From Thalassotalea nanhaiensis (GTDB lineage: Bacteria; Pseudomonadota; Gammaproteobacteria; Enterobacterales; Alteromonadaceae), in the NCBI RefSeq assembly GCF_031583575.1, contig NZ_CP134146.1, positions 806,001 through 870,000 on the forward strand: a stretch of DNA of 64,000 nucleotides, read 5' to 3'. The notes under the pieces were generated by a model that saw nothing but the letters and a program-made list of their open reading frames with translations, was not told where the DNA came from and searched no databases. The position numbers and the translations under genes were made by a program. Positions 18,063-27,480 of the stretch are shown here, piece after piece. Numbering within the stretch: position 1 is the first letter of the stretch; every line of letters begins with the position of its first letter.

Positions 18063-18704
18063 ATGGCCAGTCGTGGTGTAAATAAAGTAATTATTGTAGG
18101 TAACTTAGGACAAGATCCTGAAGTTAAATTTTTCCCTAGTGGTGGTTCAATTTGTAACATAACAGTTGCAACATCTGAAAGCTGGAAAGACAAGCAAACA
18201 GGTGAGCCAAAAGAAATCACAGAATGGCATCGAGTTGTATTTAACAACCGTTTAGCTGAAATTGCTGGTGAGTACCTGAAAAAAGGTTCAAAAGTATATG
18301 TTGAAGGTCGTTTACAAACTCGTAAATGGCAAAATGCTCAAGGTGTTGATCAATACACAACTGAAATTCGTGCTAACGAAATGCAAATGTTAGATTCACG
18401 TGGTGCAGGTCAAGGTGCTCAAGCTGGCGGTTTCCAACAACAAGCTCCTCAAGGTGGTTTTAATAAACCAGCGGCACAACAAAACAACTACAGCAAGCCG
18501 GCAGCACAACAAGCTTCAGGTATGCAACAAGGTGGTTATCAGCAACAAGCGCCTCAACAGGGCGGTGGTTTCCAACAGCAAGCTCCTCAACAGGGCGGTT
18601 ATCAGCAACAAGGGCAACAACAAGGTGGCTTCCAAAAGCAACAAGCACCTAAAGTAAACCCACAAGAACCTGTAATGGATTTTGATGACGATATTCCGTT
18701 CTAA
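18063..18704 (+). CDS. ssb: Single-stranded DNA-binding protein
   Basis: Binds single-stranded DNA in replication, recombination and repair. It is 213 residues long. The N-terminal OB-fold (about 1-110) starts [21 protein letters not shown] long Gln/Gly/Pro-rich disordered linker (about 115-203) carries repeated [11 protein letters not shown]-like units, and the acidic partner-binding tip MDFDDDIPF closes the protein. The linker is longer than in E. coli SSB (178 residues in all). The ATG at 18063 has AGGA seven bases upstream. It is a monocistronic unit with its own terminator. The repetitive linker creates open but meaningless frames on both strands. Confidence 0.97.
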   Translation: MASRGVNKVIIVGNLGQDPEVKFFPSGGSICNITVATSESWKDKQTGEPKEITEWHRVVFNNRLAEIAGEYLKKGSKVYVEGRLQTRKWQNAQGVDQYTTEIRANEMQMLDSRGAGQGAQAGGFQQQAPQGGFNKPAAQQNNYSKPAAQQASGMQQGGYQQQAPQQGGGFQQQAPQQGGYQQQGQQQGGFQKQQAPKVNPQEPVMDFDDDIPF

Positions 18705-18725
18705 ATAGAACTAATATTTAAAAAT

Positions 18726-18752
18726 AAAGGCCTGATCTATCAGGCCTTTTTT
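18726..18752 (+). terminator. Rho-independent terminator of ssb
   Basis: Stem AAAGGCCTGA (18726-18735) with TCAGGCCTTT (18740-18749), loop TCTA, then a T run. Confidence 0.92.
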
Positions 18753-18851
18753 GTATCTGCTACATTATTCCAATATAGACCGTTCAAACTATTGGCGCTT
18801 TCTAAATTGTATTTTTTGTGTACACTAACTTCAGGTTAATAAAAAAAACAG

Positions 18852-20219
18852 ATGGTGTTTATGGCAAATGCAAGAGGTGAATTCAGTTCTCGTATTGGTT
18901 TTATTCTAGCTGCAGCAGGTTCTGCCGTTGGCTTAGGCAATATTTGGGGCTTTCCCACACAAACCGCGAGTAATGGTGGCGCAGCATTTGTCTTTGTTTA
19001 TCTGATTTTAGCGTTTACTTTAGCATACCCCGCATTCATGGCTGAGTTATTAATTGGTCGCTACGGTCAGGCAAATGCCGTGACTTCTCTACAAAAAATG
19101 TCCAAAACATTATTGCAAAAACGCTTTGCATTCATCGTTGGTTTTGGCGGCATTATATTTGCGTCTTTAATTTTAAGCTTTTACGGTATTCTTGCTGGGC
19201 AAATGATGTCTTTTGCCGTTGAACCTGTTATTAGAACAATTGGCTTTGAAAGTATTGCTGATTGGGTTGTTGTCGGGTCACTATCTCGAAACCTGTTGTT
19301 TACTGCGTTCTTTATGTGTTTAACACTGTACATAATCAAAAAAGGGGTGCAAGAAGGTATAGAGAAATGGTCAAAACGGTTAATGCCGTTATTAATAATG
19401 CTGCTCATTTGTTTGATCATTTATGTGTTTACTTTAGATGGGGCAAGCTTAGGTCTGAAAGCTTATTTAAATCCGGATTTTAGTCGAGTTTTAGAGCCGA
19501 ACTTGCTAATTAGCGCATTGGGTCAGGCTTTTTTCTCGTTATCTATTGGCACCAGTACTATGGTTATTTATGGTTCCTATATTTCAAAGAAAGAGAATTT
19601 AATTAGCTTGGGTGCACAAGTTACACTCATTGACGTTTCAATCGCATTTCTAGCAGGTTTATTAATTATACCGGCAATGTATGTCGCGCAGCATCAAGGG
19701 GTTGCTATTTTCGCCGCTGATGGCTCCTTAATTGCAGGACCAAGTATGGTGCTCACCGTTTTACCTGCACTTTTTGATGGTATGGGAGTTGTTGGCTCTG
19801 TAGTCGCATTTACATTTTTTGTATTGATGACCGTTGCCGCTTTAACATCTTCAATTTCAATGCTTGAAACTCCAGTTTCATACGCAGTTGAACGCCATAA
19901 TTTCGAGCGTAAAAAAGCAAGTATGATTATTGGCGCAGTAATTTTTATGATAAGCGTGATTATTATCAGTAATATTGAAGAGTTACTTGGGCTGGCTATC
20001 GTTATTGCAACCGAATATGGACAACCGATTGTTGCCATGCTTGCCTGTATTTTTGTTGGTTGGATTTGGCATAGAAGTGAAATATTAAAAGAATTACAAC
20101 AAGGCAATGCAGGTGTTGAACATAGCTTGTTTTGGAAAATTTGGCCTTGGTACGTGAAATTTGTTTGCCCTACGGCGATAGCAATTGTATTTATTCACTT
20201 TCTGAATAGATCTATTTAA
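18852..20219 (+). CDS. Sodium-dependent neurotransmitter/solute symporter (NSS family)
   Basis: A 455-residue inner-membrane Na+-coupled symporter with about 11 hydrophobic segments. The N-terminal family motif reads GFILAAAGSAVGLGNIWGFP, where the usual Arg of GNxWRFP is Gly. TNGG-type Na+/substrate loop residues (ASNGGAAFVFVY) follow. Bacterial NSS proteins take up amino acids such as tryptophan, tyrosine or leucine; the substrate here cannot be read. The start may be ATG 18852 or ATG 18861 (MANARGEFSS); neither has a strong Shine-Dalgarno site. A GNAT gene follows 34 bases downstream. Confidence 0.9.
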   Translation: MVFMANARGEFSSRIGFILAAAGSAVGLGNIWGFPTQTASNGGAAFVFVYLILAFTLAYPAFMAELLIGRYGQANAVTSLQKMSKTLLQKRFAFIVGFGGIIFASLILSFYGILAGQMMSFAVEPVIRTIGFESIADWVVVGSLSRNLLFTAFFMCLTLYIIKKGVQEGIEKWSKRLMPLLIMLLICLIIYVFTLDGASLGLKAYLNPDFSRVLEPNLLISALGQAFFSLSIGTSTMVIYGSYISKKENLISLGAQVTLIDVSIAFLAGLLIIPAMYVAQHQGVAIFAADGSLIAGPSMVLTVLPALFDGMGVVGSVVAFTFFVLMTVAALTSSISMLETPVSYAVERHNFERKKASMIIGAVIFMISVIIISNIEELLGLAIVIATEYGQPIVAMLACIFVGWIWHRSEILKELQQGNAGVEHSLFWKIWPWYVKFVCPTAIAIVFIHFLNRSI

Positions 20220-20253
20220 CCATCGATATTATGACTTTATAAAGGTAGGAAAT

Positions 20254-20748
20254 ATGTTCAAATTAGTTATCTCTACTAGTGACATAGATGAAGTTGTTAC
20301 TGTAGCTCGAAAAATTTGGACAGAACATTACACGCGAATTATAGGTATTGAGCAAGTAGAGTACATGCTTGAAAAGTTTAATTCGAAACAGGTTATAACC
20401 GCGCAAATTGCTAATGATAATTATCAATATTATTTGATTACAAATGACAGTGTTACCGTAGGCTATATAGGTTTTCAGTTACAGGCTAACGAATTGTTTT
20501 TAAGTAAAATTTACCTTCTTTCAACAGAGCGAGGTCTTGGGCTTGGTAAGCGTTCTATGGCATTTATTAAAAGAGTGGCAGCAGAAAACAACCTTAGCAA
20601 AATTACCTTAACGGTGAATAAAAATAACCTAGATACCATTACCGCATATTATAAATTGGGCTTTGTTAAAACGGGGGAGGTTTGTGCTGATATAGGGGAA
20701 GGGTTTGTTATGGACGACTTACTCATGGAGCTGCAATTGTCAGAATAA
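20254..20748 (+). CDS. GNAT-family N-acetyltransferase
   Basis: A 164-residue cytoplasmic acetyltransferase. The acetyl-CoA pyrophosphate loop RGLGLGKR lies at about 97-104, after the beta-strand LSKIYLL. The C-terminal NLDTITAYYKLGFVKTGE is the usual GNAT 'N..A...Y...GF' element. The ATG follows GGTAGGA. It is probably co-transcribed with the NSS transporter gene. The substrate is unknown. Confidence 0.88.
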   Translation: MFKLVISTSDIDEVVTVARKIWTEHYTRIIGIEQVEYMLEKFNSKQVITAQIANDNYQYYLITNDSVTVGYIGFQLQANELFLSKIYLLSTERGLGLGKRSMAFIKRVAAENNLSKITLTVNKNNLDTITAYYKLGFVKTGEVCADIGEGFVMDDLLMELQLSE

Positions 20749-20757
20749 AAAATAACA

Positions 20758-20783
20758 GTTGTGCCCACTTAATAGGGCACAAC
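20758..20783. terminator. Hairpin between convergent genes
   Basis: Stem GTTGTGCCC (20758-20766) with GGGCACAAC (20775-20783), between the converging GNAT and ggt genes. The A-rich left flank makes it best as a terminator for ggt on the minus strand. Confidence 0.7.
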
Positions 20784-20794
20784 CTAATGGTAAT

Positions 20795-22630
20795 TTAATA
20801 GCCTATCGCCATACCATCTTTACGCATTTCACTCGCACCGTGATAAACACCGGTTTTTGGGTCTAACCATATTGCTTGATAGCCACCAAAAGGACCACTG
20901 GTAATGTTCACTTTATGGCCTCGCTTTTGCAACTCTCGTACTACATCAGCTTTAATACCACTTTCTAATTCTAGCACGCCACCATCTTTCATTCGCTCTT
21001 GCCAAGTAGGCTCTGTAGAGCCGTTATGGTGATAACGTGCCGCGTCACCTGCTTGTTGAACGCCCATACCAAAGTCGATGATATTCGCCACCATTTGTAC
21101 ATGACCTTGCGGCTGCATAGCGCCACCCATTAAGCCAAAGCTCATTAATGGTTTACCATCTTTGGTCATAAACGCTGGAATAATGGTATGAAATGGACGC
21201 TTGTTTGGTGCATAAACATTTGGATGATCTTCAGATAAAGAATATTGAGCACCGCGGTTTTGAAAAATAAACCCAAGACCATCGGCAACAAGACCTGTGC
21301 CCATGCCTCGATAGTTACTTTGGATAAGTGACACCATCATCCCGTCTTTATCGGCAACTGTCATGTATATGGTATCGCCTTTAAGGAGTTTAGGATCGCC
21401 ATGATCAACTTCTTGAGCGGCTTTATCCATGTTTATTAATGCACGTCGGCTTTTACCATATTCTTTTGATAACAAGCCATCTAAGGGCACATTGTAATAA
21501 TCAGGGTCGGCATAAAATCGAGCTCTATCTTCAAACGCCAGCTTTTTCGCTTCAGTCATAACGTGCAAGTAATCAGCACTGTTATGGCCCATCGCTTTTA
21601 AATCATAGCCTTCAAGAATATTTAACATTTGCAATGCTGCTATGCCTTGCCCATTCGGTGGCAATTCCCAAACATCAACACCACGATAATTTACCGATAC
21701 CGGCTCAATCCAAGTACTTGTGTGTGAGGCAAAGTCTTCTTTACGAAGTGGGCCATCAATGCGTTTAAAGTACGCATCGATAGTATCGGCGATTTTGCCT
21801 TCATAGAATGCATCACGGCCGCCTTTGGCGATCATCGATAACGTATTGGCTAAGTCAGGGTTTTTAAATATTTGCCCTTCTTTAATGTATTCGCCATCGA
21901 TAAGGTAAGTTGCTTGATAATTAGCGATTTCTTCTATTTCACCAGCTTCGAATAACTTCTCATAGCGCTCTTGATAGATGCCCATATAATAAGAAACCAC
22001 TTCAGTAACTGGAAAACCGTCGTTTGCGTATTTTATTGCTGGCGCGAGGTTATCGGTCATTGAAATTGTGCCAAATTTGTCGTGTAGCTCATACCACGCA
22101 TCAACCGTACCTGGAACAGTTACAGGTGCAGTACCCCAGTTAGGGATTTCAGTGACATCACCAATTTTAGCTTTTAAATCCGCCAGAGTTTGTCCCTTAG
22201 CCGATCGTCCAGAACCATTTAAACCATACAGCTTTTCAGTTTTAGGATCCCAAACAATGGCAAACAGATCGCCACCAATGCCATTACCTGTTGGCTCCAT
22301 TAGACCTATTGCGGCATTGGCTGCAATGGCAGCATCTACAGCACTACCGCCTTTTTTAAGAATATCAATGGCGATTTGACTCGCTAAAGGGTGAGATGTT
22401 GCTGCCATGCCATTTGTCGCCAGTACGGCCGAACGAGTGGCCCAAGGTGCACTAACAACTCTGTCGCCTCTACCATCTTCTCTCATGGATACTGCTTCAT
22501 TGTCTGTGCCAACATAAACAACTCTACTGTCAGTTAATTGATCTGTTGATTTGATATCATCGGCGTCATTACATGCCGTTAAGAAAAAAACTGTACATGC
22601 AGTTATCATCTGTACTTTAAATTTAATCAT
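20795..22630 (-). CDS. ggt: Gamma-glutamyltransferase, predicted lipoprotein
   Basis: A 611-residue Ntn-hydrolase that cleaves gamma-glutamyl bonds, for example in glutathione. It starts with a lipoprotein signal (lipobox LTAC, Cys near residue 20), so it is predicted to be membrane-tethered in the periplasm. Typical GGT features are AMAATSHPLASQIAIDILKK, GGSAVDAAIAANAAIG and GNGIGGDLFAI. The autoprocessing Thr is most likely T420 in KGDTIYMTVADKDG, where large and small subunits would separate. GGAMQPQGHVQ lies downstream. The start lies three bases after the stop of the upstream ABC exporter, so the two are translationally close and probably one operon. Confidence 0.93.
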   Translation of the reverse strand: MIKFKVQMITACTVFFLTACNDADDIKSTDQLTDSRVVYVGTDNEAVSMREDGRGDRVVSAPWATRSAVLATNGMAATSHPLASQIAIDILKKGGSAVDAAIAANAAIGLMEPTGNGIGGDLFAIVWDPKTEKLYGLNGSGRSAKGQTLADLKAKIGDVTEIPNWGTAPVTVPGTVDAWYELHDKFGTISMTDNLAPAIKYANDGFPVTEVVSYYMGIYQERYEKLFEAGEIEEIANYQATYLIDGEYIKEGQIFKNPDLANTLSMIAKGGRDAFYEGKIADTIDAYFKRIDGPLRKEDFASHTSTWIEPVSVNYRGVDVWELPPNGQGIAALQMLNILEGYDLKAMGHNSADYLHVMTEAKKLAFEDRARFYADPDYYNVPLDGLLSKEYGKSRRALINMDKAAQEVDHGDPKLLKGDTIYMTVADKDGMMVSLIQSNYRGMGTGLVADGLGFIFQNRGAQYSLSEDHPNVYAPNKRPFHTIIPAFMTKDGKPLMSFGLMGGAMQPQGHVQMVANIIDFGMGVQQAGDAARYHHNGSTEPTWQERMKDGGVLELESGIKADVVRELQKRGHKVNITSGPFGGYQAIWLDPKTGVYHGASEMRKDGMAIGY

Positions 22631-22633
22631 TAG

Positions 22634-24427
22634 TTATTCATCTTCATTTTGCTGTTGAATTGTCCATAGCTTAGCGTAAGCGCCGTTTTGTGCAAGCAGT
22701 TGATTATGATCGCCATATTCCACTACTTCGCCTTGCTCAATCACTATTATTTTATCGGCGTCACTAATTGTCGATAAACGATGGGCGATTACCATACTGG
22801 TAACACCTTCGGATAGTTCTTTAAGGGCGCTCATAATTGCTTGTTCGGATTTACTGTCCAGTGATGATGTTGCTTCATCAAATACTAAAATTGGTGGTTT
22901 TTTGAGGATCGTTCGGGCAATAGCCACCCGTTGTTTTTCTCCGCCAGATAGTTTTAAGCCGCGTTCACCTACCATAGTGTTAACACCATCAGGTAGCGAT
23001 TTAATAAAACCATCTAAGTGAGCGAGTTTAATCGCATTAAGTACTTCGTCATCACTGGCGCCTTGCTTACCGTAACGTACATTTTCGATAATGTTATCGT
23101 TAAACAATACCGTATCTTGCGGCACTATGCCTATAGCGCTGCGCAGTGATTTAAATGTAAGGGAGCTAATATCTTGGCCATCGATTTGTATTGAGCCGCT
23201 TGATAAGTCATAAAAACGAAACAACAATTTCACCAATGTTGACTTACCGCCGCCACTGGCACCAACTATGGCAACTTTTTCACCAGGGTTTATGGTGAAG
23301 TTTACATCTTTTAGAATTGGTCTATTACTATGATAGTTAAACGATACCGAATTAAAATCAACACGGCCCTGGGTAATTTTTAGTTCTGTGGCGTTATTTT
23401 TTTCAACTACTTTCGGTTTAATGGCAAGTAGGTTAAACATTAGTTCGATATTGGCAAGCGAACCTTTCATTTCACGATACACAAAACCTAGAAAATTGAG
23501 CGGTAGAAATATTTGCATCATAAAGGCGTTTATTAGAACAAAGTCACCTAATGTCATTTCTCCGTTAGCAACTTGAGTTGCCGCTAATGCCATCATAGCC
23601 GTCATTGAGGCAGCAATAACAAATGCTTGGCCACCGTTTAATACAAAAAGCGAAAGACGATTTTTACGCTTGGCAATTTCCCAATCAGCAAGTTCGTCGT
23701 CATAGCGTTTTGCTTCATAGTCTTCACTGGTGAAATATTTCGTTGTTTCGTAATTAATTAAACTGTCTATGGCCTGAGAATTACTGGCAGAATCTGCTTT
23801 GTTTGCCTGACGGACAAAGCCGGTACGCCATTCGGTTGTTTTTATCGAATAACCAACATAAATAATGATTGAAGCTAGTGTAATTGCTGCAAAGTTGATC
23901 CCGTAATTGAAAAATAAAATGAAAACGACCAGGCCAATTTCTAATAAGGTAGGAATAATATTAAATACCATGAACCGCATCAAAAAGTTGATACCAGTGG
24001 TACCACGTTCTATGTCACGGGATAAACCGCCGGTGCGACGATTTAAATGGAACTCTAAATCTAAACTGTGCAGATGCTGAAAAACCTTTAAGCCTATGCG
24101 GCGAATAGCACGCTCGGTAACACGGCCAAATAGCGTATCTCTTATCTCTCCAAATAGCACATTTGAAAAGCGGACGACTCCATAGGCGATCACGAGTGCA
24201 ATAGGCGCAATAACCAAGGCGCTGGCTTCACTTGTCGATGCATCTAGATCATCAACAATGTATTTTAAAATAAAGGGCAGGCCAACACTGGCAAGTTTGG
24301 CGAAAATCATAAACATCAATGCACTAAAGATTCGCCTTTTATATTCAAATAAATAGGGTATAACGTGTTGGATTATTTTCCAGTTGAAGCTGTCCGCTTC
24401 AGTCGATGCATGATGGCCGTGGCGCAT
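22634..24427 (-). CDS. ATM1-type ABC exporter (fused TM and ATPase domains)
   Basis: About 597 residues from ATG 24427; a GTG 12 bases earlier is possible. A His-rich N-terminus (MRHGHHAS) leads into six TM segments. The ATM1 signature FHLNRRTGGLSRDIERGTTG is in the membrane domain. The nucleotide-binding domain has Walker A GASGGGKST near residue 390, signature LSGGEKQR and Walker B ILVFDEATSSLD. Bacterial ATM1 relatives (for example Novosphingobium Atm1) export glutathione-linked compounds and give metal tolerance; that is family knowledge. The next gene, three bases downstream, is a periplasmic-type GGT, which would act on exported glutathione conjugates. That link is inference. Confidence 0.92.
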   Translation of the reverse strand: MRHGHHASTEADSFNWKIIQHVIPYLFEYKRRIFSALMFMIFAKLASVGLPFILKYIVDDLDASTSEASALVIAPIALVIAYGVVRFSNVLFGEIRDTLFGRVTERAIRRIGLKVFQHLHSLDLEFHLNRRTGGLSRDIERGTTGINFLMRFMVFNIIPTLLEIGLVVFILFFNYGINFAAITLASIIIYVGYSIKTTEWRTGFVRQANKADSASNSQAIDSLINYETTKYFTSEDYEAKRYDDELADWEIAKRKNRLSLFVLNGGQAFVIAASMTAMMALAATQVANGEMTLGDFVLINAFMMQIFLPLNFLGFVYREMKGSLANIELMFNLLAIKPKVVEKNNATELKITQGRVDFNSVSFNYHSNRPILKDVNFTINPGEKVAIVGASGGGKSTLVKLLFRFYDLSSGSIQIDGQDISSLTFKSLRSAIGIVPQDTVLFNDNIIENVRYGKQGASDDEVLNAIKLAHLDGFIKSLPDGVNTMVGERGLKLSGGEKQRVAIARTILKKPPILVFDEATSSLDSKSEQAIMSALKELSEGVTSMVIAHRLSTISDADKIIVIEQGEVVEYGDHNQLLAQNGAYAKLWTIQQQNEDE

Positions 24428-24501
24428 AGTTACGATCACTAATAAGTTTTTGTATTGTAATCATAACTAAACAATTCTGAATGAGATATAAGAAATTGAC
24501 C

Positions 24502-24521
24502 CCGGCTAAGGTTTTAGCCGG
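24502..24521. terminator. GC-rich hairpin without a clear T run
   Basis: CCGGCTAA (24502-24509) pairs with TTAGCCGG (24514-24521), loop GGTT. It lies just past the stop of the small gene at 24547-24738. No good T-tract follows on either strand, so terminator status is uncertain. Confidence 0.4.
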
Positions 24522-24546
24522 AGAGTAAACTTAATTTTTGGCAGGT

Positions 24547-24738
24547 TTAGTAATAAAAGTCATCATGATTATGAATTTGTGGGTCGTCAATTATTTCTTC
24601 AATACCAACTTCAATGTTGTGGTTATCGACTAAGTCAGTTAAATAAACCGTCTGTGTGGCTCCATCAACCCAAGTAACTGTGCCACTGCCCTTATGTGTG
24701 CCGCATACCATGCCAATGCGTACTTTATCTAAATCCAT
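24547..24738 (-). CDS. Small conserved-looking hypothetical protein
   Basis: 63 residues from the ATG at 24738, which has GGGGG four bases upstream; an upstream in-frame start lacks such a site. The sequence is MDLDKVRIGMVCGTHKGSGTV onwards, with an SH3-like pattern (turn-rich beta strands, GSGTVTWVDGATQTVYLTDL) and an acidic C-terminus. I do not recognise the family. It lies divergently spaced from the ABC exporter on the same strand and may be a separate unit. Confidence 0.65.
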   Translation of the reverse strand: MDLDKVRIGMVCGTHKGSGTVTWVDGATQTVYLTDLVDNHNIEVGIEEIIDDPQIHNHDDFYY

Positions 24739-24838
24739 AAATCCCCCGTTTAAGCGAATGAACAAGGTTTAGACGGTAACTGAAAGGTTTAGTTCAAAAA
24801 ATGTACAATTTTGTTGAGGTTTCACATCGCCTGGATTT

Positions 24839-25966
24839 TTAAGGCAAGTACTCACAACCTAATGTTGTTGCACGCGAAGCGCCGGTTACTTCAGGTAAGT
24901 TACCCGGAAGTTTATTGTCAAAGGCGAAAGCAAGCCAAGCGAAAACGAGTGCTTCTAAGCTATCGTTTTCAACGCCTTTATGTTCAGCTGTAGTGATATT
25001 ATGCTGAGGGAGTAATTGCTTTAATTGCTTAACTAACGCTGGATTGTTAGCCCCACCTCCACATAATACTACCTCTGAGTTCAAACATAGCTTATCTAAA
25101 TCATTAGCTATGGTTTCACACGTAAGAGCGAGCAATGTTGCCTGAATGTCTTCAGGGCTAACATCATCAAGATGGTTGATGGTTTTCAGCCAATCTAAAT
25201 GAAAGTATTCTCTACCAGTACTTTTTGGTGTAGGCATGGCAAAGTAAGGGTCATCTAACATATTCGTTAATAACTGCGTGTTTACCTTGCCAGTTAAACC
25301 CCATTTACCATTCATATCAATGCCATGTGGGCAATCTTGATGATGCTTACGATACCAATCGTCAAGTAGCGCATTTCCCGGGCCAGTATCAAAACCACAA
25401 ATGTTTTGTTTGTTATCTTTTGGTAAGAAAGTAATGTTACTGATACCACCAATGTTTACCGCGCAAACATTATGTTTATCAGTTGAAAAGATAGCTTTAT
25501 GAAAAGCAGGAACCAATGGCGCGCCTTGACCGCCAAGTGCAATATCTTTATCTCTAAATTTACCAATAACTCTAATGCCGGTTAAACAGGCTAACGTTTG
25601 ATTACAACCTATTTGTAGAGTGAATGGTGAGGTTGAAGTTGGTCGGTGCCGAATAGTTTGGCCATGGTTACCAATAGCTATAATGCTTTCGCGGGATAAG
25701 TTTTCTTCAATCAAAAACGCACTGATTGCTGAGGCAAATTCATGGGCTAAGAGTTTATCCAGTTCGCCCATGCGATCAATCTCATTGTCACTAGGCGTGT
25801 ACAAAGAGGTGATTAAATTTTGTGTGGATTTGTTATACGCTTGAAAATGTGATGCGACTAAGTGATGACTATTTTCTTTAAATTGTACCAGTGCCAAATC
25901 AATTCCATCGGCACTGGTTCCTGACATAATGCCAATGTAATATTGGCCATTATCAGCGTTATTCAC
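24839..25966 (-). CDS. anmK: Anhydro-N-acetylmuramic acid kinase
   Basis: Phosphorylates and opens 1,6-anhydro-MurNAc during murein recycling. It has the ATP-binding start GIMSGTSADGID, GFDTGPGNALLDDW mid-protein, and the C-terminal VVLCGGGANNPAL. The best start is GTG 25966: it has AAGG/AGGTG just upstream and overlaps the stop of the upstream M23 gene (GTGAATAA). That gives about 375 residues and the usual ten-residue lead into the motif. A TTG at 25999 would add 11 residues. Co-expression with a murein endopeptidase fits a cell-wall role. Confidence 0.93.
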   Translation of the reverse strand: MNNADNGQYYIGIMSGTSADGIDLALVQFKENSHHLVASHFQAYNKSTQNLITSLYTPSDNEIDRMGELDKLLAHEFASAISAFLIEENLSRESIIAIGNHGQTIRHRPTSTSPFTLQIGCNQTLACLTGIRVIGKFRDKDIALGGQGAPLVPAFHKAIFSTDKHNVCAVNIGGISNITFLPKDNKQNICGFDTGPGNALLDDWYRKHHQDCPHGIDMNGKWGLTGKVNTQLLTNMLDDPYFAMPTPKSTGREYFHLDWLKTINHLDDVSPEDIQATLLALTCETIANDLDKLCLNSEVVLCGGGANNPALVKQLKQLLPQHNITTAEHKGVENDSLEALVFAWLAFAFDNKLPGNLPEVTGASRATTLGCEYLP

Positions 25967-27290
25967 TAACACCTTGCTGCGCGTTATCAGTGGCTGCAAT
26001 TAATGTTTGTTTAGAGTTTTCTAAATCTAGGAGCGCTTGTTTCGCTATAGAAGCAAACTCAGCTTTATACTTTTTATTAATCGGCTCGGCATCAGGTAAC
26101 TTAACTGTACGAGGGTTACGATGAACACCGTTCAATAAAAATTCATAGTGTAAATGAGGCGCTTGCGATAAGCCGGTAGAACCTACATAGCCAATTACTT
26201 GCCCTTGTTTTACTCTCGCGCCTTTTTTAACTGCACGTTTTGAAAAGTGTAGGTATTTAGTAACAATATTATTGGCGTGTTGAATAAATACGTAATTACC
26301 ATTGTATTTATTATATGTAGCGGCGATAACTCGACCATTACCCGCAGCTTTAACTGGTGTGCCTGTTGGAGCGCGATAATCAACCCCGTTATGAGCCTTT
26401 ACGCGTTTAAGGATTGGATGATAGCGCTTAGGTTTAAAGCTTGAACTGATGTATTGAAAGCTTACTGGTGCACGCAAAAACGATTTACGCATACTGTCAC
26501 CATTTTCAGCGTAATATTCACCATCTTTAAAACGCACCGCTTTAAACGATTCATCTTGGTTGATAAACTCAGCAGCTAAGATATTGCCATGACCAACAAA
26601 ATCACCATCAATATATTGATCTTCATACATCACACTAAAGCTATCGCCTTCGCGAATGTCTAAAGCAAAATCGACATCCCAACCAAAGATATTTGCCAGA
26701 TTCATTATTTGATTGTTACTCATGCCAGCGTTCAATGCTGAATTCCAAAAGTTACTGGTTATGGTTGCCTGTGCATAGCCTATACGAGTTTCAATTTGCT
26801 TTTCATCAACACTGCTTTCAAAACCGTTATCAGTTCGAGTCACTAATAAGGTTTCAGTAATCGACATTTTGTATTTAACTTTTAGCAATTCGCCATCGTC
26901 ATTGCTGGCGATTTGTATTTTATCCCCAACTTTAAGTTTGCGTAATGACTTACCACCTTCAGTCTTATCTACCGCGTGAGTTGTTGCTGCACTAAAGCCA
27001 AAGCGTTTAAAAATTTTACCTAAAGAGTCACCACTTTTTACCGTAGCCGTTTGCCAAGAAATAGGGGCAGGTTTATTTTGCTCCGCTTTTTCAAGAGCAA
27101 CCTGGGTTTCTTCTGGAATTTCTAACGAATATGTTTTACCAACTTTTATTGCTGGATTTTCACTGTTTCGGCTAGCCGAGGCTTTTTCTGAAGGAAAAAC
27201 CAATAAAACTAATAAAAATAAGCTACAACAACTGATCAACAGTTGATGTTTTTTTGGTAGTTCTAAGAATATATTTTTTAATTTAATCAA
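25959..27290 (-). CDS. M23-family murein endopeptidase with LysM-type region (MepM-like)
   Basis: 443 residues with an N-terminal TM/signal anchor (about 17-33). A LysM/OapA-like region follows (about 80-130: VKSGDSLGKIFKRFG, LKVGDKIQIA), then a C-terminal lysostaphin-type peptidase. Zinc ligands are all present: H300 and D304 in HNGVDYRAPTG, and HLH at 379-381. This is the MepM/YebA type that cuts D-Ala-mDAP cross-links to allow sacculus growth. The start seems to be TTG 27290, as no ATG or GTG precedes the hydrophobic segment. It overlaps anmK by eight bases. Confidence 0.9.
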   Translation of the reverse strand: MIKLKNIFLELPKKHQLLISCCSLFLLVLLVFPSEKASASRNSENPAIKVGKTYSLEIPEETQVALEKAEQNKPAPISWQTATVKSGDSLGKIFKRFGFSAATTHAVDKTEGGKSLRKLKVGDKIQIASNDDGELLKVKYKMSITETLLVTRTDNGFESSVDEKQIETRIGYAQATITSNFWNSALNAGMSNNQIMNLANIFGWDVDFALDIREGDSFSVMYEDQYIDGDFVGHGNILAAEFINQDESFKAVRFKDGEYYAENGDSMRKSFLRAPVSFQYISSSFKPKRYHPILKRVKAHNGVDYRAPTGTPVKAAGNGRVIAATYNKYNGNYVFIQHANNIVTKYLHFSKRAVKKGARVKQGQVIGYVGSTGLSQAPHLHYEFLLNGVHRNPRTVKLPDAEPINKKYKAEFASIAKQALLDLENSKQTLIAATDNAQQGVSE

Positions 27291-27480
27291 TGCTTTACTG
27301 CTATATAAGGTGATTATTCATAACTTTGCTAACAATACTATACCAAATAAATGAAAAAACTCGCAACCCTAGGGTTCCCACAAGCCGTATATTTGCAGTA
27401 GAATCCGAACATTAAGATTAAAAAAACACCTCGTTCTTGAACTAAACGATGAGTGTATGAATTACTAAAAGGCGAAATAA

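Noticed and set aside
18400-18657. Gln/Lys-rich open frames over the ssb linker on both strands
   Set aside because: They are shadows of the repetitive Gln/Gly linker of SSB, without ribosome sites.
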